Below are positions 35,836 through 45,079 of a DNA stretch of 64,000 nucleotides, in pieces. The stretch is from Methanomethylovorans hollandica DSM 15978 (lineage in GTDB: Archaea > Halobacteriota > Methanosarcinia > Methanosarcinales > Methanosarcinaceae). The stretch is taken from positions 1,542,011 to 1,606,010 of the forward strand of contig NC_019977.1 of assembly GCF_000328665.1 (NCBI RefSeq), given 5' to 3'. Both the position numbers and the translations under genes were made by a program. The notes under the pieces are model-generated. The model was not told where the DNA came from. It worked only from the letters and a program-made list of their open reading frames with translations, and ran no database searches. How positions within the stretch are numbered: the first letter of the stretch is position 1; every line of letters starts with the position of its first letter.

Positions 35836-35927
35836 TCAACATCGTGTGGGTGATGTCAATTTCCTCGCCATCAGATAGATCATGGTATTTATGTATTTTT
35901 CCGTCTTTAGACCATAAGATCTTTTTT
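35836..35927 (-). pseudogene. ISL3-family transposase, C-terminal remnant (copy A)
   Basis: Reads KRSYGLKTEKYINTMIYLMARKL on the minus strand, the usual C-terminal pattern of ISL3 transposases (K-x-G-Y/Y-x-F-x-x-Y). It shares a 24-nt exact segment (35873-35896 with 36524-36547) with the larger remnant at 36481. Confidence 0.6.
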
Positions 35928-36088
35928 AAGGAAGTTTCAGAGTTTGGTTACGACTAGAATGATCCTAACAGGAAAGATTATATACATCTTAAACACCATT
36001 TTTGTATAGTCGGGTTAAATTTTTGATTGAATGAAACAATTCAAAGATTTCATTCGTGTTATTTTACTGTTGTAGGGAGGTAATTAAA

Positions 36089-36523
36089 ATGAGTGTGGAA
36101 GAAAACCTTAAACTTATGAAAACTTTGGATGATGCATGGAATTCCCAGGATTGGGATACATTCGAGAAAAGGCATGCAGATCATGTGGAAGTATTCTGGC
36201 CCGGACAGTCGGAGCCGACCAAAGGACGAACTTCACATAAAGAAGAAGCTATTGCATTCTTCAAGATATTTCCTGACAATCACGTTGGAAATGATCCATA
36301 TAAAGTACTCTTCGGTCAGGGTGAATGGACCTGTTCGGTAGCAGAATTCACCGGCACTTTCAAAGGACCGATGACAGGTGCAGACGGGACTATTATTCCA
36401 CCGACAGGTAAGAGTTTCAAGGTCGAGTTTTGCACTGTAGCTCACTGGATCAATGGAGAGATCGTTGAGGAGAAGCTTTTCTATGATAAGATCGAGTTGA
36501 TGAAACAGATCGGCCTTATGTAA
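36089..36523 (+). CDS. SnoaL-like (ester cyclase/NTF2 fold) protein
   Basis: 144 residues with the SnoaL pattern: MKTLDDAWNSQDWDTFEKRHADHVEVFWPG, then EGEWTCSVAEFTGTFKG-like strands and ...GEIVEEKLFYDKIELMKQIGL. Start 36089 has GGGAGG 8 nt upstream. It may act on a small hydrophobic ligand; family functions are diverse. It is set between two fragments of an ISL3 transposase and its stop codon abuts the second fragment, so it was probably carried in or inserted there. Confidence 0.82.
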   Translation: MSVEENLKLMKTLDDAWNSQDWDTFEKRHADHVEVFWPGQSEPTKGRTSHKEEAIAFFKIFPDNHVGNDPYKVLFGQGEWTCSVAEFTGTFKGPMTGADGTIIPPTGKSFKVEFCTVAHWINGEIVEEKLFYDKIELMKQIGLM

Positions 36524-37010
36524 AGATAGATCATGGTATTTATGTATATTTTCTTTTTGAGACAATAAGATCTTTTAAAAGCAATTGGAATTTTATTGTT
36601 TAATCCCTCTGCAATTCCGTTGTTGAGATCGTCCTTCATTGCTTCAAGAACTCCCTGCGCATGTTTTTTGATCTCTTTTGACACTGAGATTATCTCAGGG
36701 ATATTGCTATGCGTTTCCCAATAATGCCATTTAGCAAGATATTCCCTTTGCTCTTTTGCTTTGTCTACATAATGAATAAGTATTCTCCAGACAGAATTCT
36801 CATGAATACTTACAATATCGGCTACTGAAACTACTGACATTTCTTTGCATATGGCAAAGATCAAGGCTTCAAAGAACAAGGTAAATCCCGTGTTCTGTCC
36901 GGTCCATGGAAGATCAATCAACTTCACACCATGTCCATTACACTTTATTCTGGGAACCCTTGCATGAAGATAGGTTTCATAATGGAAGAAATCGAGATGT
37001 CACCATACTC
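36481..37010 (-). pseudogene. ISL3-family transposase, internally deleted remnant (copy B)
   Basis: N-terminal part runs upstream of 36927 as HYETYLHARVPRIKCNGHGV and then FTLFFEALIFAICKEMSVVS, but an in-frame TGA near 37001 replaces an expected Arg before HLDFF. The central DDE region is missing, and the C-terminal part NNGIAEGLNNKIPIAFKRSY is joined directly. The tail overlaps the SnoaL stop region and no longer encodes a normal end. Inactive. Confidence 0.7.
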
Positions 37011-37204
37011 TTTCTTTTGTATATGAGTAGGATATGACCTGTTGCAAAGATACTCAAACAGACTTACATATCAGGAAAAGAGTGGTCTGGTGAATGAGAT
37101 CAAATCTGGCAGGACCATCTGAATAATGGTCCATATGAGCTCTTTTTATGCGACATCAGAACGATACAACAGCATGGATACATCAATGAACATGTACATC
37201 AGAA

Positions 37205-38044
37205 TCATCCCGTGACCCGAGAGAGGAGCGGGATCAGACCGAACAGGAATACGTTCACGAACCCGTGGGCTATGGTTATGAATGGCAAACTCCCGGTCTT
37301 CTGAAACATGTAACCGAACAATATACCTGCACTGCCTGTGACCACCAGCTCAAAGCTGTTTCCGTAGCCTGAGTGCATCATGCCGAACAAAAGACCTGCA
37401 ACCAGGAGACCTTTTGTCATGCCGAAGGATTCCTGCAGCCTGGTTTGCAGTAATGACCTGAAAATAAGCTCTTCCATAAGACCTACAAAGAGGAACATGA
37501 CAACGGAGATCTTGAGCAGGCTTCCTATGGATGCGTCCGGTATAAGGCTGCCTACCTGGATAGTATTGTATTCTCCCATTGCGATCAGTAATCCCACCAG
37601 CAGGCTGAGAGGGAGGTATATATGTAGGTTCTTAAGTGTCAGCCCCAGCTCCTTTCGGGTGAACCGCTGGTGGCGTATCAGGATATATAGGGGGATGGCC
37701 AGAGGAGCATAGATAAAGAAATACAGATACAGGGTCGTTCCAAAGAACACGGGCATGGAGATATTGACAAGCCGGAGTATAGGAAGCATTATAAGAACTT
37801 CCATAATAAGGCTTACATTGGGCCTGTGTATCCACATGGAAGCTACTGCCAGGCACAGCGGGATCATCACATGCAGGAATATGCCAGCCTGCAATTTGCC
37901 CATGTACAGCAGGGTCTCCGCTAATACAATGGCAACTATAGGGATAGCCACTAATTGCCAATCCTTCACAGGACGACCGAACACTGAGACACCGGTCGCA
38001 GCCGGAACATTCGGATCTTCCACGGTACCTTCATCCGGGTTCAT
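37205..38044 (-). CDS. CPBP-family intramembrane metalloprotease
   Basis: 279 residues, about eight membrane helices. The CPBP motifs are present: EELIFRSLLQTRLQ (Glu-Glu-x3-Arg), FGMMHSGYG (His), and a late FITIAHGFVNVF. Related to eukaryotic CAAX prenyl protease 2 (Rce1). In prokaryotes family members have varied roles, including bacteriocin self-immunity. Neighbours give no help. Confidence 0.87.
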   Translation of the reverse strand: MNPDEGTVEDPNVPAATGVSVFGRPVKDWQLVAIPIVAIVLAETLLYMGKLQAGIFLHVMIPLCLAVASMWIHRPNVSLIMEVLIMLPILRLVNISMPVFFGTTLYLYFFIYAPLAIPLYILIRHQRFTRKELGLTLKNLHIYLPLSLLVGLLIAMGEYNTIQVGSLIPDASIGSLLKISVVMFLFVGLMEELIFRSLLQTRLQESFGMTKGLLVAGLLFGMMHSGYGNSFELVVTGSAGILFGYMFQKTGSLPFITIAHGFVNVFLFGLIPLLSRVTG

Positions 38045-38523
38045 ATTCGCATGTTCCCGGCCATGGCCTGTACATATTCTGTCATCTTAACAACACCCAC
38101 TCTATACATTTTTAATTTCACCGCAATCTATGAATTTATATATGAAGAATAGTAACAGCACATTAGTTTTCTATAGATATTTAAGTATTTTGATGTAGAC
38201 CTCACACCTGCACACGCCCTTTATCGAAAAAAGATAGGGCTCAGACTGTTATAGTTAAAAATAATACAAGTTTTTAATTTGAAATATCACCACAATTAAA
38301 TATCATTAAAGAAATAAGTGTATGTGAGTAAGTTATTCTTAATGCTTACATTGAAAAATGTGGCAAACAAGAGTAGCTTGTAACTCGTTTTCTCAGTTTT
38401 TTGGTTATGCAATAGTAGGCTAAATAATTTTTTACTGGGAAGTAAGTTTACGACAGAAATGTGTACTTGTGAAAGTACGTAGATCTGATCGAAGTATGTG
38501 CATAAATGGGCATGGGGGTATAT
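38045..38523. other. 479-nt intergenic stretch with a GCCCT-hairpin
   Basis: AT-rich. A hairpin GCCCTTTATC...GATAGGGC lies at 38216-38240; a similar GCCCTATATCGAAAAAATAG occurs near 13079. TATA-like sequence precedes the secreted-protein gene. No coding sequence seen. Confidence 0.4.
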
Positions 38524-39237
38524 ATGATGACTAATCTACGGTTAAGTGTTGTTGCAATTGTCCTATGTATATTGTTGTTCGCACCATTGGCTGCGGCAGC
38601 AAAAAATCCAAATCCGGGTGTTTTGCCGGTAAATTCACACGCCTATGGGATGACCTATGGAGAATGGAGCGAAGAATGGTGGAAGTGGGCTTTATCCATA
38701 CCTGCAGACCGTAATCCTGTGACAGATACAACTGGTGATTTCTGTGCTGAAGGACAATCCGGAAAAGTATGGTTCCTTGCTGGTACCTTTGGAACTAGTG
38801 AAACACGTAGCTGTACTATTCCCGCTGGCAAAGCTCTATTTTTCCCAATAATTAATGGTGAGTCGTCAAAAATACAAGGATATGGGGATACTGAAGAGGT
38901 GTTGCGTGAAGACGCTACTGCAACAGCCGATGCCATAACATTTGTAGAGGTAATCGTCGACGGTAAAAAGTTACAAACAGAGTTACAAACAGAGCCTAAT
39001 TTGGGTTATAGAGTGCAATCTGGTCTTTTTACCATTTGGCTTCCTCCAGATAACGTCCTAGAAATACCAACTGAAGAAGGAGTTTCTAGTATTGCAGTAG
39101 CTGATGGTTACTGGATAATGCTAGCACCTCTTTCTGTCGGTGAGCACACAATTCATATTCACGGCGAAGTTGGGAGTTTCTTTGTAACTGAAGTGACCTA
39201 CGAACTTACCGTTGTGCCCGAGGGTTCAACTAAGTGA
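38524..39237 (+). CDS. Secreted protein with SYAEW-like domain, unknown function
   Basis: About 237 residues from ATG 38524 (GGGGGT upstream). A signal peptide (LSVVAIVLCILLFAPLAAAA) is followed by YGMTYGEWSEEWWKWALSIP, FCAEGQSGKVWFLAGTFG and a beta-rich C-terminus, with Cys in FCAEG and RSCTIP that might pair. Proteins of this type are common in bacteria and rare in archaea as far as I recall. The DUF3303-like gene starts 51 nt downstream. Confidence 0.75.
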   Translation: MMTNLRLSVVAIVLCILLFAPLAAAAKNPNPGVLPVNSHAYGMTYGEWSEEWWKWALSIPADRNPVTDTTGDFCAEGQSGKVWFLAGTFGTSETRSCTIPAGKALFFPIINGESSKIQGYGDTEEVLREDATATADAITFVEVIVDGKKLQTELQTEPNLGYRVQSGLFTIWLPPDNVLEIPTEEGVSSIAVADGYWIMLAPLSVGEHTIHIHGEVGSFFVTEVTYELTVVPEGSTK

Positions 39238-39288
39238 ATGACAAATATCGAGATTACGAAAATAATCTCAACAAAAGGGGGAGAAGAA

Positions 39289-39561
39289 ATGTTGTACATG
39301 GAGATAATTACATGGGACCCAAAGGATGATATGGAAACTGCTAAGCGTTATGCTGAATGGAAACCTCCGGAAGGCTATAATGTTCTGGGAGTCTGGAATG
39401 ACATAGCATCATGTAGAGTATTTATCCTATCTGAAGTAGATAATGCAGAGGCATATGCTGCTGCTACATTACCCTGGAGAGACATCACACGATGCGAAAC
39501 CGTTCTAGTAATGGAAAACGATAAGTTCATGGAGATTGCTGCTAAATTTGGGGAAATGTGA
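39289..39561 (+). CDS. DUF3303-like small protein
   Basis: 90 residues: MLYMEIITWDPKDDMETAKRY, then NVLGVWNDIASCRVFILSEVDNAEA and ...TVLVMENDKFMEIAAK, a ferredoxin-like fold pattern of dimeric alpha-beta barrel proteins. GGGGGAG upstream favours the ATG at 39289. It lies 51 nt after the secreted protein. Function unknown. Confidence 0.75.
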   Translation: MLYMEIITWDPKDDMETAKRYAEWKPPEGYNVLGVWNDIASCRVFILSEVDNAEAYAAATLPWRDITRCETVLVMENDKFMEIAAKFGEM

Positions 39562-39640
39562 CTACCTTCGTATATTCTTGACAATATACTCAGAAGTAAC
39601 ACTTTCCTTCACTTTTTTTTATTTATAGCATAGGTTCGCC

Positions 39641-39748
39641 ATGACAAAAAACAATAAGGGAGTGGATGATATGAATCAAGATGTCAAGGTCCGAATGAAC
39701 TTCATTATATCTGACTGTGCCAGTCGACATCATTCCATTCAAAACTGA
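39641..39748 (+). CDS. Possible 35-residue ORF or remnant
   Basis: Open frame from ATG 39641 to TGA 39748 with a second ATG after GGAGTGGATGAT. Reads like a coding fragment (MNQDVKVRMNFIISDC) but matches nothing I know. Could be chance. Confidence 0.2.
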   Translation: MTKNNKGVDDMNQDVKVRMNFIISDCASRHHSIQN

Positions 39749-39815
39749 TCAGTGCAAGTGTACAGATCTGCCTTGAAATTTTCCAGGATTCAGTGTCTGG
39801 AATCTGCTGTGACTA

Positions 39816-40499
39816 TCACACAACTTCCATAGTCTGTGGGAAATCCCCCTCGAAATGCATCTGCCCATCCTCTATTTTAAGAGTTTTTATGTTCAGACCG
39901 GGCATCTTTGCAAGGTTAGAATTGATCAGATCTTCAAATGCCTCTTCACCTTTATCCTCAGCGCTGCCTGGGATAGGGAGCATGCCTACTTTTGCTTTAT
40001 AGATAGCCAGGCGGGTTGTGGCATCACTGTCTTTCTCAAAGCGGCCTGAAGCATACACAGGACCTTTGAAATCATAACCATGATCTTGCAGGTCAACATA
40101 CGCTGACATTTCCGCTTCGTTATTATCACCTAATTTTATCTGGATCTGTTTTATAGCTCCCTCATTGTTAGTGGCCTGCAGATAAGAGCTCAGCTGAGAG
40201 CTGGAAAGAGTAATGTCCAGGGGTGCCGGGTCAGAATATTGTATATCGCTTGTGAGCTGGTATGCTGAAACCGGGGATTTAAGGTCTATACCATTTTCTT
40301 CTATCATTTGGTCAAAAAGCATAGGGTCCACTTCCACACCCAGATCCTTTGCTTCATCTGTACCCAGCAGCTGGGTTAAGAGCGGGATGTGTACCAGACC
40401 ACTGGCAGCAACTGCTGTAAGTGCTAAGAACAATACTATGAGAACACCAATGTATATCTGGTTTCTTTTACTTTTGACTGCATTTCCTGAATAGCTCAA
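39816..40499 (-). CDS. Membrane-anchored extracytoplasmic protein, unknown
   Basis: 227 residues. One N-terminal membrane segment (IYIGVLIVLFLALTAVAASG), the rest outside, rich in beta-type sequence with repeated acidic stretches (LGDNNEAEMSAYVDLQDHGYDFKGPVYASG). Starts at TTG with GGAGAGG upstream. Reminiscent of proteins with a lipid-binding or DUF2993-like fold, but I cannot assign it. Confidence 0.7.
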   Translation of the reverse strand: MSYSGNAVKSKRNQIYIGVLIVLFLALTAVAASGLVHIPLLTQLLGTDEAKDLGVEVDPMLFDQMIEENGIDLKSPVSAYQLTSDIQYSDPAPLDITLSSSQLSSYLQATNNEGAIKQIQIKLGDNNEAEMSAYVDLQDHGYDFKGPVYASGRFEKDSDATTRLAIYKAKVGMLPIPGSAEDKGEEAFEDLINSNLAKMPGLNIKTLKIEDGQMHFEGDFPQTMEVV

Positions 40500-40906
40500 T
40501 CAAACCTCTCCTTGGAACAGTTTCATGCAAATTTCATATGATCATAGTTATAAAACACCTGATCTTATTGGATCAGTCAGGATCTTATACACATATCCTG
40601 GACCAGAAGATAACATATGCAATATTAATATATAAAAATAATCATAAAATAAACCCGGAATGTAGCTCACATCTTACTCATAATTCTTGGTAGATTGGAT
40701 CGAAGGAAGCATCACAAGCCAGATGCGAGCTATTATATGATCTGGCAAACATGTATTTAAGATTCTCTTCTGAAATGCAGGACCTTCCAATTAGAGTCAA
40801 CAGTTTCATTAATACCAATATCTGTATTGTGAGCAATCAGACGCAGTCTGCATTATAATATAGTGACCTTAAACTGGCACTATGATCAAAGATTGCAGGT
40901 GTACAC
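40500..40906. other. 407-nt gap upstream of the PAS sensor
   Basis: AT-rich. GGTAGATTGGATC at 40689-40701 also occurs at 45029-45041 in the mtaC leader, which may be chance. No gene or strong element. Confidence 0.35.
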
Positions 40907-43669
40907 ATGGATGTTTTAGCAAAAAAACTTGGAACTACATTTTGCAATAATGCCGTATTTACTATTTTCTGGAAGAATGATGAGAACTGGTCCGTCCACC
41001 ATGTCTCAAAGAATATAGAACAGTTGGGATATACACCCGAAGAGTTCATTTCGGGAGATCTCAGCTATGCCGGGATAGTACACCCCGATGATAGGGAGAA
41101 AATCAGGCATTCTGTGCTCCAATGGGATTGGAAGCACACTCCGTGTCTTTTCCAGGAATGCAGGATACTCGATCATAAAGGCGATGTACACCTGGTGGCC
41201 AAATTTCTGCGCGGACAATGTGATGAAAAAGGTACACTGCAATATGTAGAAGAAACTATTGTGGATATCACACAAAATAAAAGTACCGGATCATTTCCCG
41301 TATCAGAGAACGATTACCTGAGAAATGCTGTGAACACTGCAAAAGAAGCGCTGCTGTTTCTTGATAATGAATTGAAGATAATCTTTGCAAACCGTGCCTT
41401 TTCCCGCTTGTTCTTAACCGGATCCTCAGCCATCGAAGGCCAGTCCCTGTACGCAATTGAAGATGGCCAGTGGAATATACCGGCCCTGCAGGACAGAATA
41501 TCAGTTCTCCTAAAAGACAATACAGAGTTCAGTGATCTGGAAATAGAGAGCTGTTTCAGCAACATTGGACAGCGCGTCCTTTTGATCAGTTCCAGAATAG
41601 TAAATACATTGAACAACAAGACAGGTATGGTCCTGCTTGCCATTGAAGATGTCACTGACAACAAAAGATCTGCAAGGGAGTTAAAGACATCAGAAGCAAA
41701 ATATTCTGCCCTTGTGGAAAAAGGCAATGATGGCATAATCATAGTACAGAGAGATATCCTGAGGTTCATTAATTCCAAGTTCCTGGAGCTGACAGGGTTT
41801 CAGGAAGAAGAAATAATCAACAGCACATTGCTTGATCATGTGCCTGTGGATTTCAGACGCATGCTTGCAAAAAGATGTGCTAAGGCATTAAAAGATGAAC
41901 GAAGCATAAAGCGTAATTATGAAGTGGATTTCTTCAGAAAAGATGGATCTGTTTTTCCTGCTGAGGTCAGCTTTTCGTTCATATCATATGAAAATGACCC
42001 GGCTGTTATGATCACTATCAGGGACATAGCAGAACGTAAAAAAGCAGAGATGCAACTCAAGAACTCTGAAAAGAAGTACTCCACCCTTGTAGAAAAGAGC
42101 AATGATGGTATTGTCATTATACAGGATGATCAGCTTGTGTTTGCCAATAACAAGTTTATCGAGATCACAGGATATACACTTGCAGAGGCCATCGGCAAAA
42201 ACTTCACACGCTTTCTTTCCACGGAATATCGTCGTATGTTCGTCGGCAACTCCGGGAAGAAACTGGGAAAAAGAAATGAAAATCTTCTGAAATATGAGAT
42301 AGAGCTGCTTTCAAAGGTGGGTAAAAAGATCCCTGCAGAGATCAACTCATCTATGATCGAGCACGAAGGAAAACCAGCTTACATGGCTATTATAAGGGAT
42401 ATCACGGAGCAGAAAACAAGAGAAAAGGAACTCCTGAAGCTCATTGAGGTGAGAAAGGTCCTGGAAAATGTCATTGAAAGCAGTCCTGCAATTGTTTTCT
42501 TCTGGAAAGCAGATGATAAATGGCCCGTGGAATTCGTATCTGAGAATATTTCGCAATTTGGATACAGCGCAAAGGAATTCATGTCAGGTACAATACTCTA
42601 TGGTGATATAATTCATCCTTCTGACCTGCAAAAAATAGACCGTGGCCTTTCAAGATATTTCCAGGAAGATGAGAATAATATTTCTCTTGAATATCGCATC
42701 CTTACAAGATCCGGTGAGATACGCTGGATAGATGAACGCTCGGTCATCAAAAGAAATCCCGAAGGCGAAGTCGAGTATCTGCAGGGTATTATTGTTGATA
42801 TCACTGAGCGTAAGAATGCTAATAATTTCATGCAAATATGCTCAGAGCTTGATACGTTCTTCACTCCAACCACCGATGTTAAAGAAATCTTCCAGCAATT
42901 AATTGAACTTGTGACCCAGGTTAAGGGAATAGATTGTGGTGAATTGTATCTTGTAGACGAGGTCACAGGCGATCTGAATCTTGTTGCACATAAAGGCCTG
43001 TCATTCAGGTTTGTCAACAGTACCCGACGGTATGCTGCCAATTCTCTTCATGCGAGGGTCCTCAAAACAGAGTATCCGATCTATAAACTATATTATGAGA
43101 TCAATTCCATGACCCATGGAATTGATCTCGGTTTTGAAGGGCTTGAAGCTACTGTCATATTACCCCTTAAATATGAAGGCAATATTGTAGCAGTGATTAT
43201 GCTGGCATCACATACTGAGTACGCTATTGAGCAAAACACACGTAGTATAATTGAAAGTATTGCTTCTCAGGTAGGTCCTTCTATTGGACGTATAAGGGAA
43301 CAGGTACACTTCCAGAAGGATCTGAACAATCTGCAGGAAATATTTGATAGAATTGAAGATTTCTTATTTGTCCTTGATAAAGATGGGTGTATATTACATA
43401 CTAATAGTTTCCTGTGTAAACGTCTGGGATATTCCCATGAGGAATTGGTTGGTTTGAACATACTTAATGTGCATCCTCAGAACAGAGCTATAGAGATAGC
43501 TGCTGCACTTGCGGACATACTTGCCGGAAAACTGTCGGTAGTAAGGATACCATTTGAATCATATATCGGAGAACTGATACCTGTAGAGGTCAAAGCCACC
43601 AGAGGTAATTGGAATGGGCATACAGCCCTCATATGTCTGGGCAGAGAGATCAAAGAAAAAGTAGTCTGA
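40907..43669 (+). CDS. Multi-PAS/GAF sensor protein without kinase domain
   Basis: 920 residues. Six PAS domains at about 10-125, 140-255, 262-380, 385-500, 515-630 and 800-915, with a GAF domain at about 640-790 between the fifth and sixth. Several end in the PAS signature DIT-x-K/R (e.g. DITQNK, DIAERKK, DITEQKT, DITERKN). No HisKA, HATPase, GGDEF or HTH region is visible at either end, so it has input but no standard output. The mtaC paralogue starts 21 nt later. In methanogens such sensors usually act with a separate regulator; here the neighbour corrinoid protein is the best partner candidate. Confidence 0.85.
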   Translation: MDVLAKKLGTTFCNNAVFTIFWKNDENWSVHHVSKNIEQLGYTPEEFISGDLSYAGIVHPDDREKIRHSVLQWDWKHTPCLFQECRILDHKGDVHLVAKFLRGQCDEKGTLQYVEETIVDITQNKSTGSFPVSENDYLRNAVNTAKEALLFLDNELKIIFANRAFSRLFLTGSSAIEGQSLYAIEDGQWNIPALQDRISVLLKDNTEFSDLEIESCFSNIGQRVLLISSRIVNTLNNKTGMVLLAIEDVTDNKRSARELKTSEAKYSALVEKGNDGIIIVQRDILRFINSKFLELTGFQEEEIINSTLLDHVPVDFRRMLAKRCAKALKDERSIKRNYEVDFFRKDGSVFPAEVSFSFISYENDPAVMITIRDIAERKKAEMQLKNSEKKYSTLVEKSNDGIVIIQDDQLVFANNKFIEITGYTLAEAIGKNFTRFLSTEYRRMFVGNSGKKLGKRNENLLKYEIELLSKVGKKIPAEINSSMIEHEGKPAYMAIIRDITEQKTREKELLKLIEVRKVLENVIESSPAIVFFWKADDKWPVEFVSENISQFGYSAKEFMSGTILYGDIIHPSDLQKIDRGLSRYFQEDENNISLEYRILTRSGEIRWIDERSVIKRNPEGEVEYLQGIIVDITERKNANNFMQICSELDTFFTPTTDVKEIFQQLIELVTQVKGIDCGELYLVDEVTGDLNLVAHKGLSFRFVNSTRRYAANSLHARVLKTEYPIYKLYYEINSMTHGIDLGFEGLEATVILPLKYEGNIVAVIMLASHTEYAIEQNTRSIIESIASQVGPSIGRIREQVHFQKDLNNLQEIFDRIEDFLFVLDKDGCILHTNSFLCKRLGYSHEELVGLNILNVHPQNRAIEIAAALADILAGKLSVVRIPFESYIGELIPVEVKATRGNWNGHTALICLGREIKEKVV

Positions 43670-43690
43670 AAATATATTCGAGGCAAAAAT

Positions 43691-44455
43691 ATGATCAATA
43701 TTGATCCATCCGCGATCCTGGTAAGGTATAACGTAAAAGCTGAAAAGGAAATAAGCCCGGAGGAAATAGCTAGGCAGCTATATACTGAAGATATTGTGAT
43801 ACGTCCCATCGTTGAGGCTGTTTTTGAAGGTGACGAAGATGATGTTATAGAAGCTTTAGAGGCAGCGATCCGGGCAGGCAGGGACCCTTTATCTTTGATC
43901 GATGATGCACTCATGCAGGGAATGGGTATTGTTTCTAAACTATATGACGACGGTTTTCTTTTCCTTCCGGACGTCATTATATCCGCACATGCCATGACCG
44001 ATGGCATTGAATATTGTAAACATAGTTCCAGTGCAACTCACGAGTTCAAAGGAAAGGTCGTATCCTTTGTTGTGGAAGGGGATATGCACGATATTGGAAA
44101 AAAGATAGTCACTGTCCTGCTACGTGCCAGCGGATATGAGGTCATAGATCTTGGAAGCGATGTGCTGGTAAGCGAAGTGATCAGTGCCGTCAGGAGGGAA
44201 AAACCTGTAATGCTTTCAGGTACTGCTTTGATGACAACTACTATGTATACGTTCAAAGAGATCAATAACCAGTTGCTCGAGAACGGCATCCACATTCCTT
44301 TTGTCTGTGGGGGTGGAGCTGTGAAACAGGATTTCGTATTTGGTTATGAACTCGGAGTATATTGTGAGGATGCAGCGGATGCTCCAAAGATAGCCGACGA
44401 AATCCTCAAAGGTGCGGGCGTGAAAGAGCTGAGAGAAAAATATCACAGGCATTGA
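43691..44455 (+). CDS. MtaC-type methanol corrinoid protein, orphan paralogue
   Basis: 254 residues, the length of MtaC and colinear with the MtaC at 45080 throughout. Keeps the cobalamin lower ligand His133 in EGDMHDIGKKIV, then SGTALMTTTMYTFKEIN and GGGAVKQDFV. It has no MtaB next to it and is linked to the PAS/GAF sensor, so it may carry out sensing (methyl-corrinoid state) rather than bulk methyl transfer. Alternatively a backup MtaC. Confidence 0.87.
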   Translation: MINIDPSAILVRYNVKAEKEISPEEIARQLYTEDIVIRPIVEAVFEGDEDDVIEALEAAIRAGRDPLSLIDDALMQGMGIVSKLYDDGFLFLPDVIISAHAMTDGIEYCKHSSSATHEFKGKVVSFVVEGDMHDIGKKIVTVLLRASGYEVIDLGSDVLVSEVISAVRREKPVMLSGTALMTTTMYTFKEINNQLLENGIHIPFVCGGGAVKQDFVFGYELGVYCEDAADAPKIADEILKGAGVKELREKYHRH

Positions 44456-45079
44456 TCGTTGCCTGCGCTCTGCACACATGTATTTTTAAATAGTATATAC
44501 ATTAATTTACTTTTCAACTAATGATTCTTTGATGTTTTTAGCTTCAGTTGAGGTATAGAGAATATAGCATATTTAATATTCTTTAATGTAAAGTATCTAT
44601 TTTAAAAATATACATGTAGTTTTTTTTATGTATTCGGTTTTGAAAAAACACTGGTATTTTAATATTTTGCTTCATTAAGATCTATTTTAGATAAATAGAG
44701 ACCAGTTCAAAAAAAACGCAATTGATAGCCCACAATGGATTTGAATGGAAATTATTCCCATACTTTGTTGCAACAATCTATTTATATTACCTCCGAATGT
44801 TGCTTTTTTGGTTTGTGTTATATAAGTATTGTTGCACTATAGTATATATCAATTTTATTTTTTAAAAATATTAATCAATAAAACAATATCAATAGGCATA
44901 CTATTTTTAACATCTAGTAAATTGGAGCCACTTGCATTATAAGTAAAGATTATATATCTAAACAATACAAACCAAACATTTAAATAGATAAATAAAAGTT
45001 GCATACCTGGGTCTAGAGACCTATGAAGGTAGATTGGATCAAGGCTTAGTTAAGCCTTAAAAAATAGAGGAAGTGTAGT
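44456..45079 (+). promoter_or_regulatory. Long mtaC leader/promoter region
   Basis: 624 nt with no gene. A 12-bp palindrome TTGTTGCAACAA lies at 44765-44776 and TTGTTGCA recurs near 44829. TATA-like boxes are near 44819 and at 44950-44957 (TTATATAT). Two hairpins precede mtaC: GGTCT-AG-AGACC (45010-45021) and AAGGCTTA-GT-TAAGCCTT (45041-45058). mtaCB operons in Methanosarcina are known for long leaders and regulation by Msr proteins; that this one behaves the same is inferred. Confidence 0.6.

Noticed and set aside
40689-45041. Shared 13-mer GGTAGATTGGATC upstream of the PAS gene and of mtaC
   Set aside because: Chance 13-mer repeats are expected in a window this size; kept only as a minor note on the two leaders.
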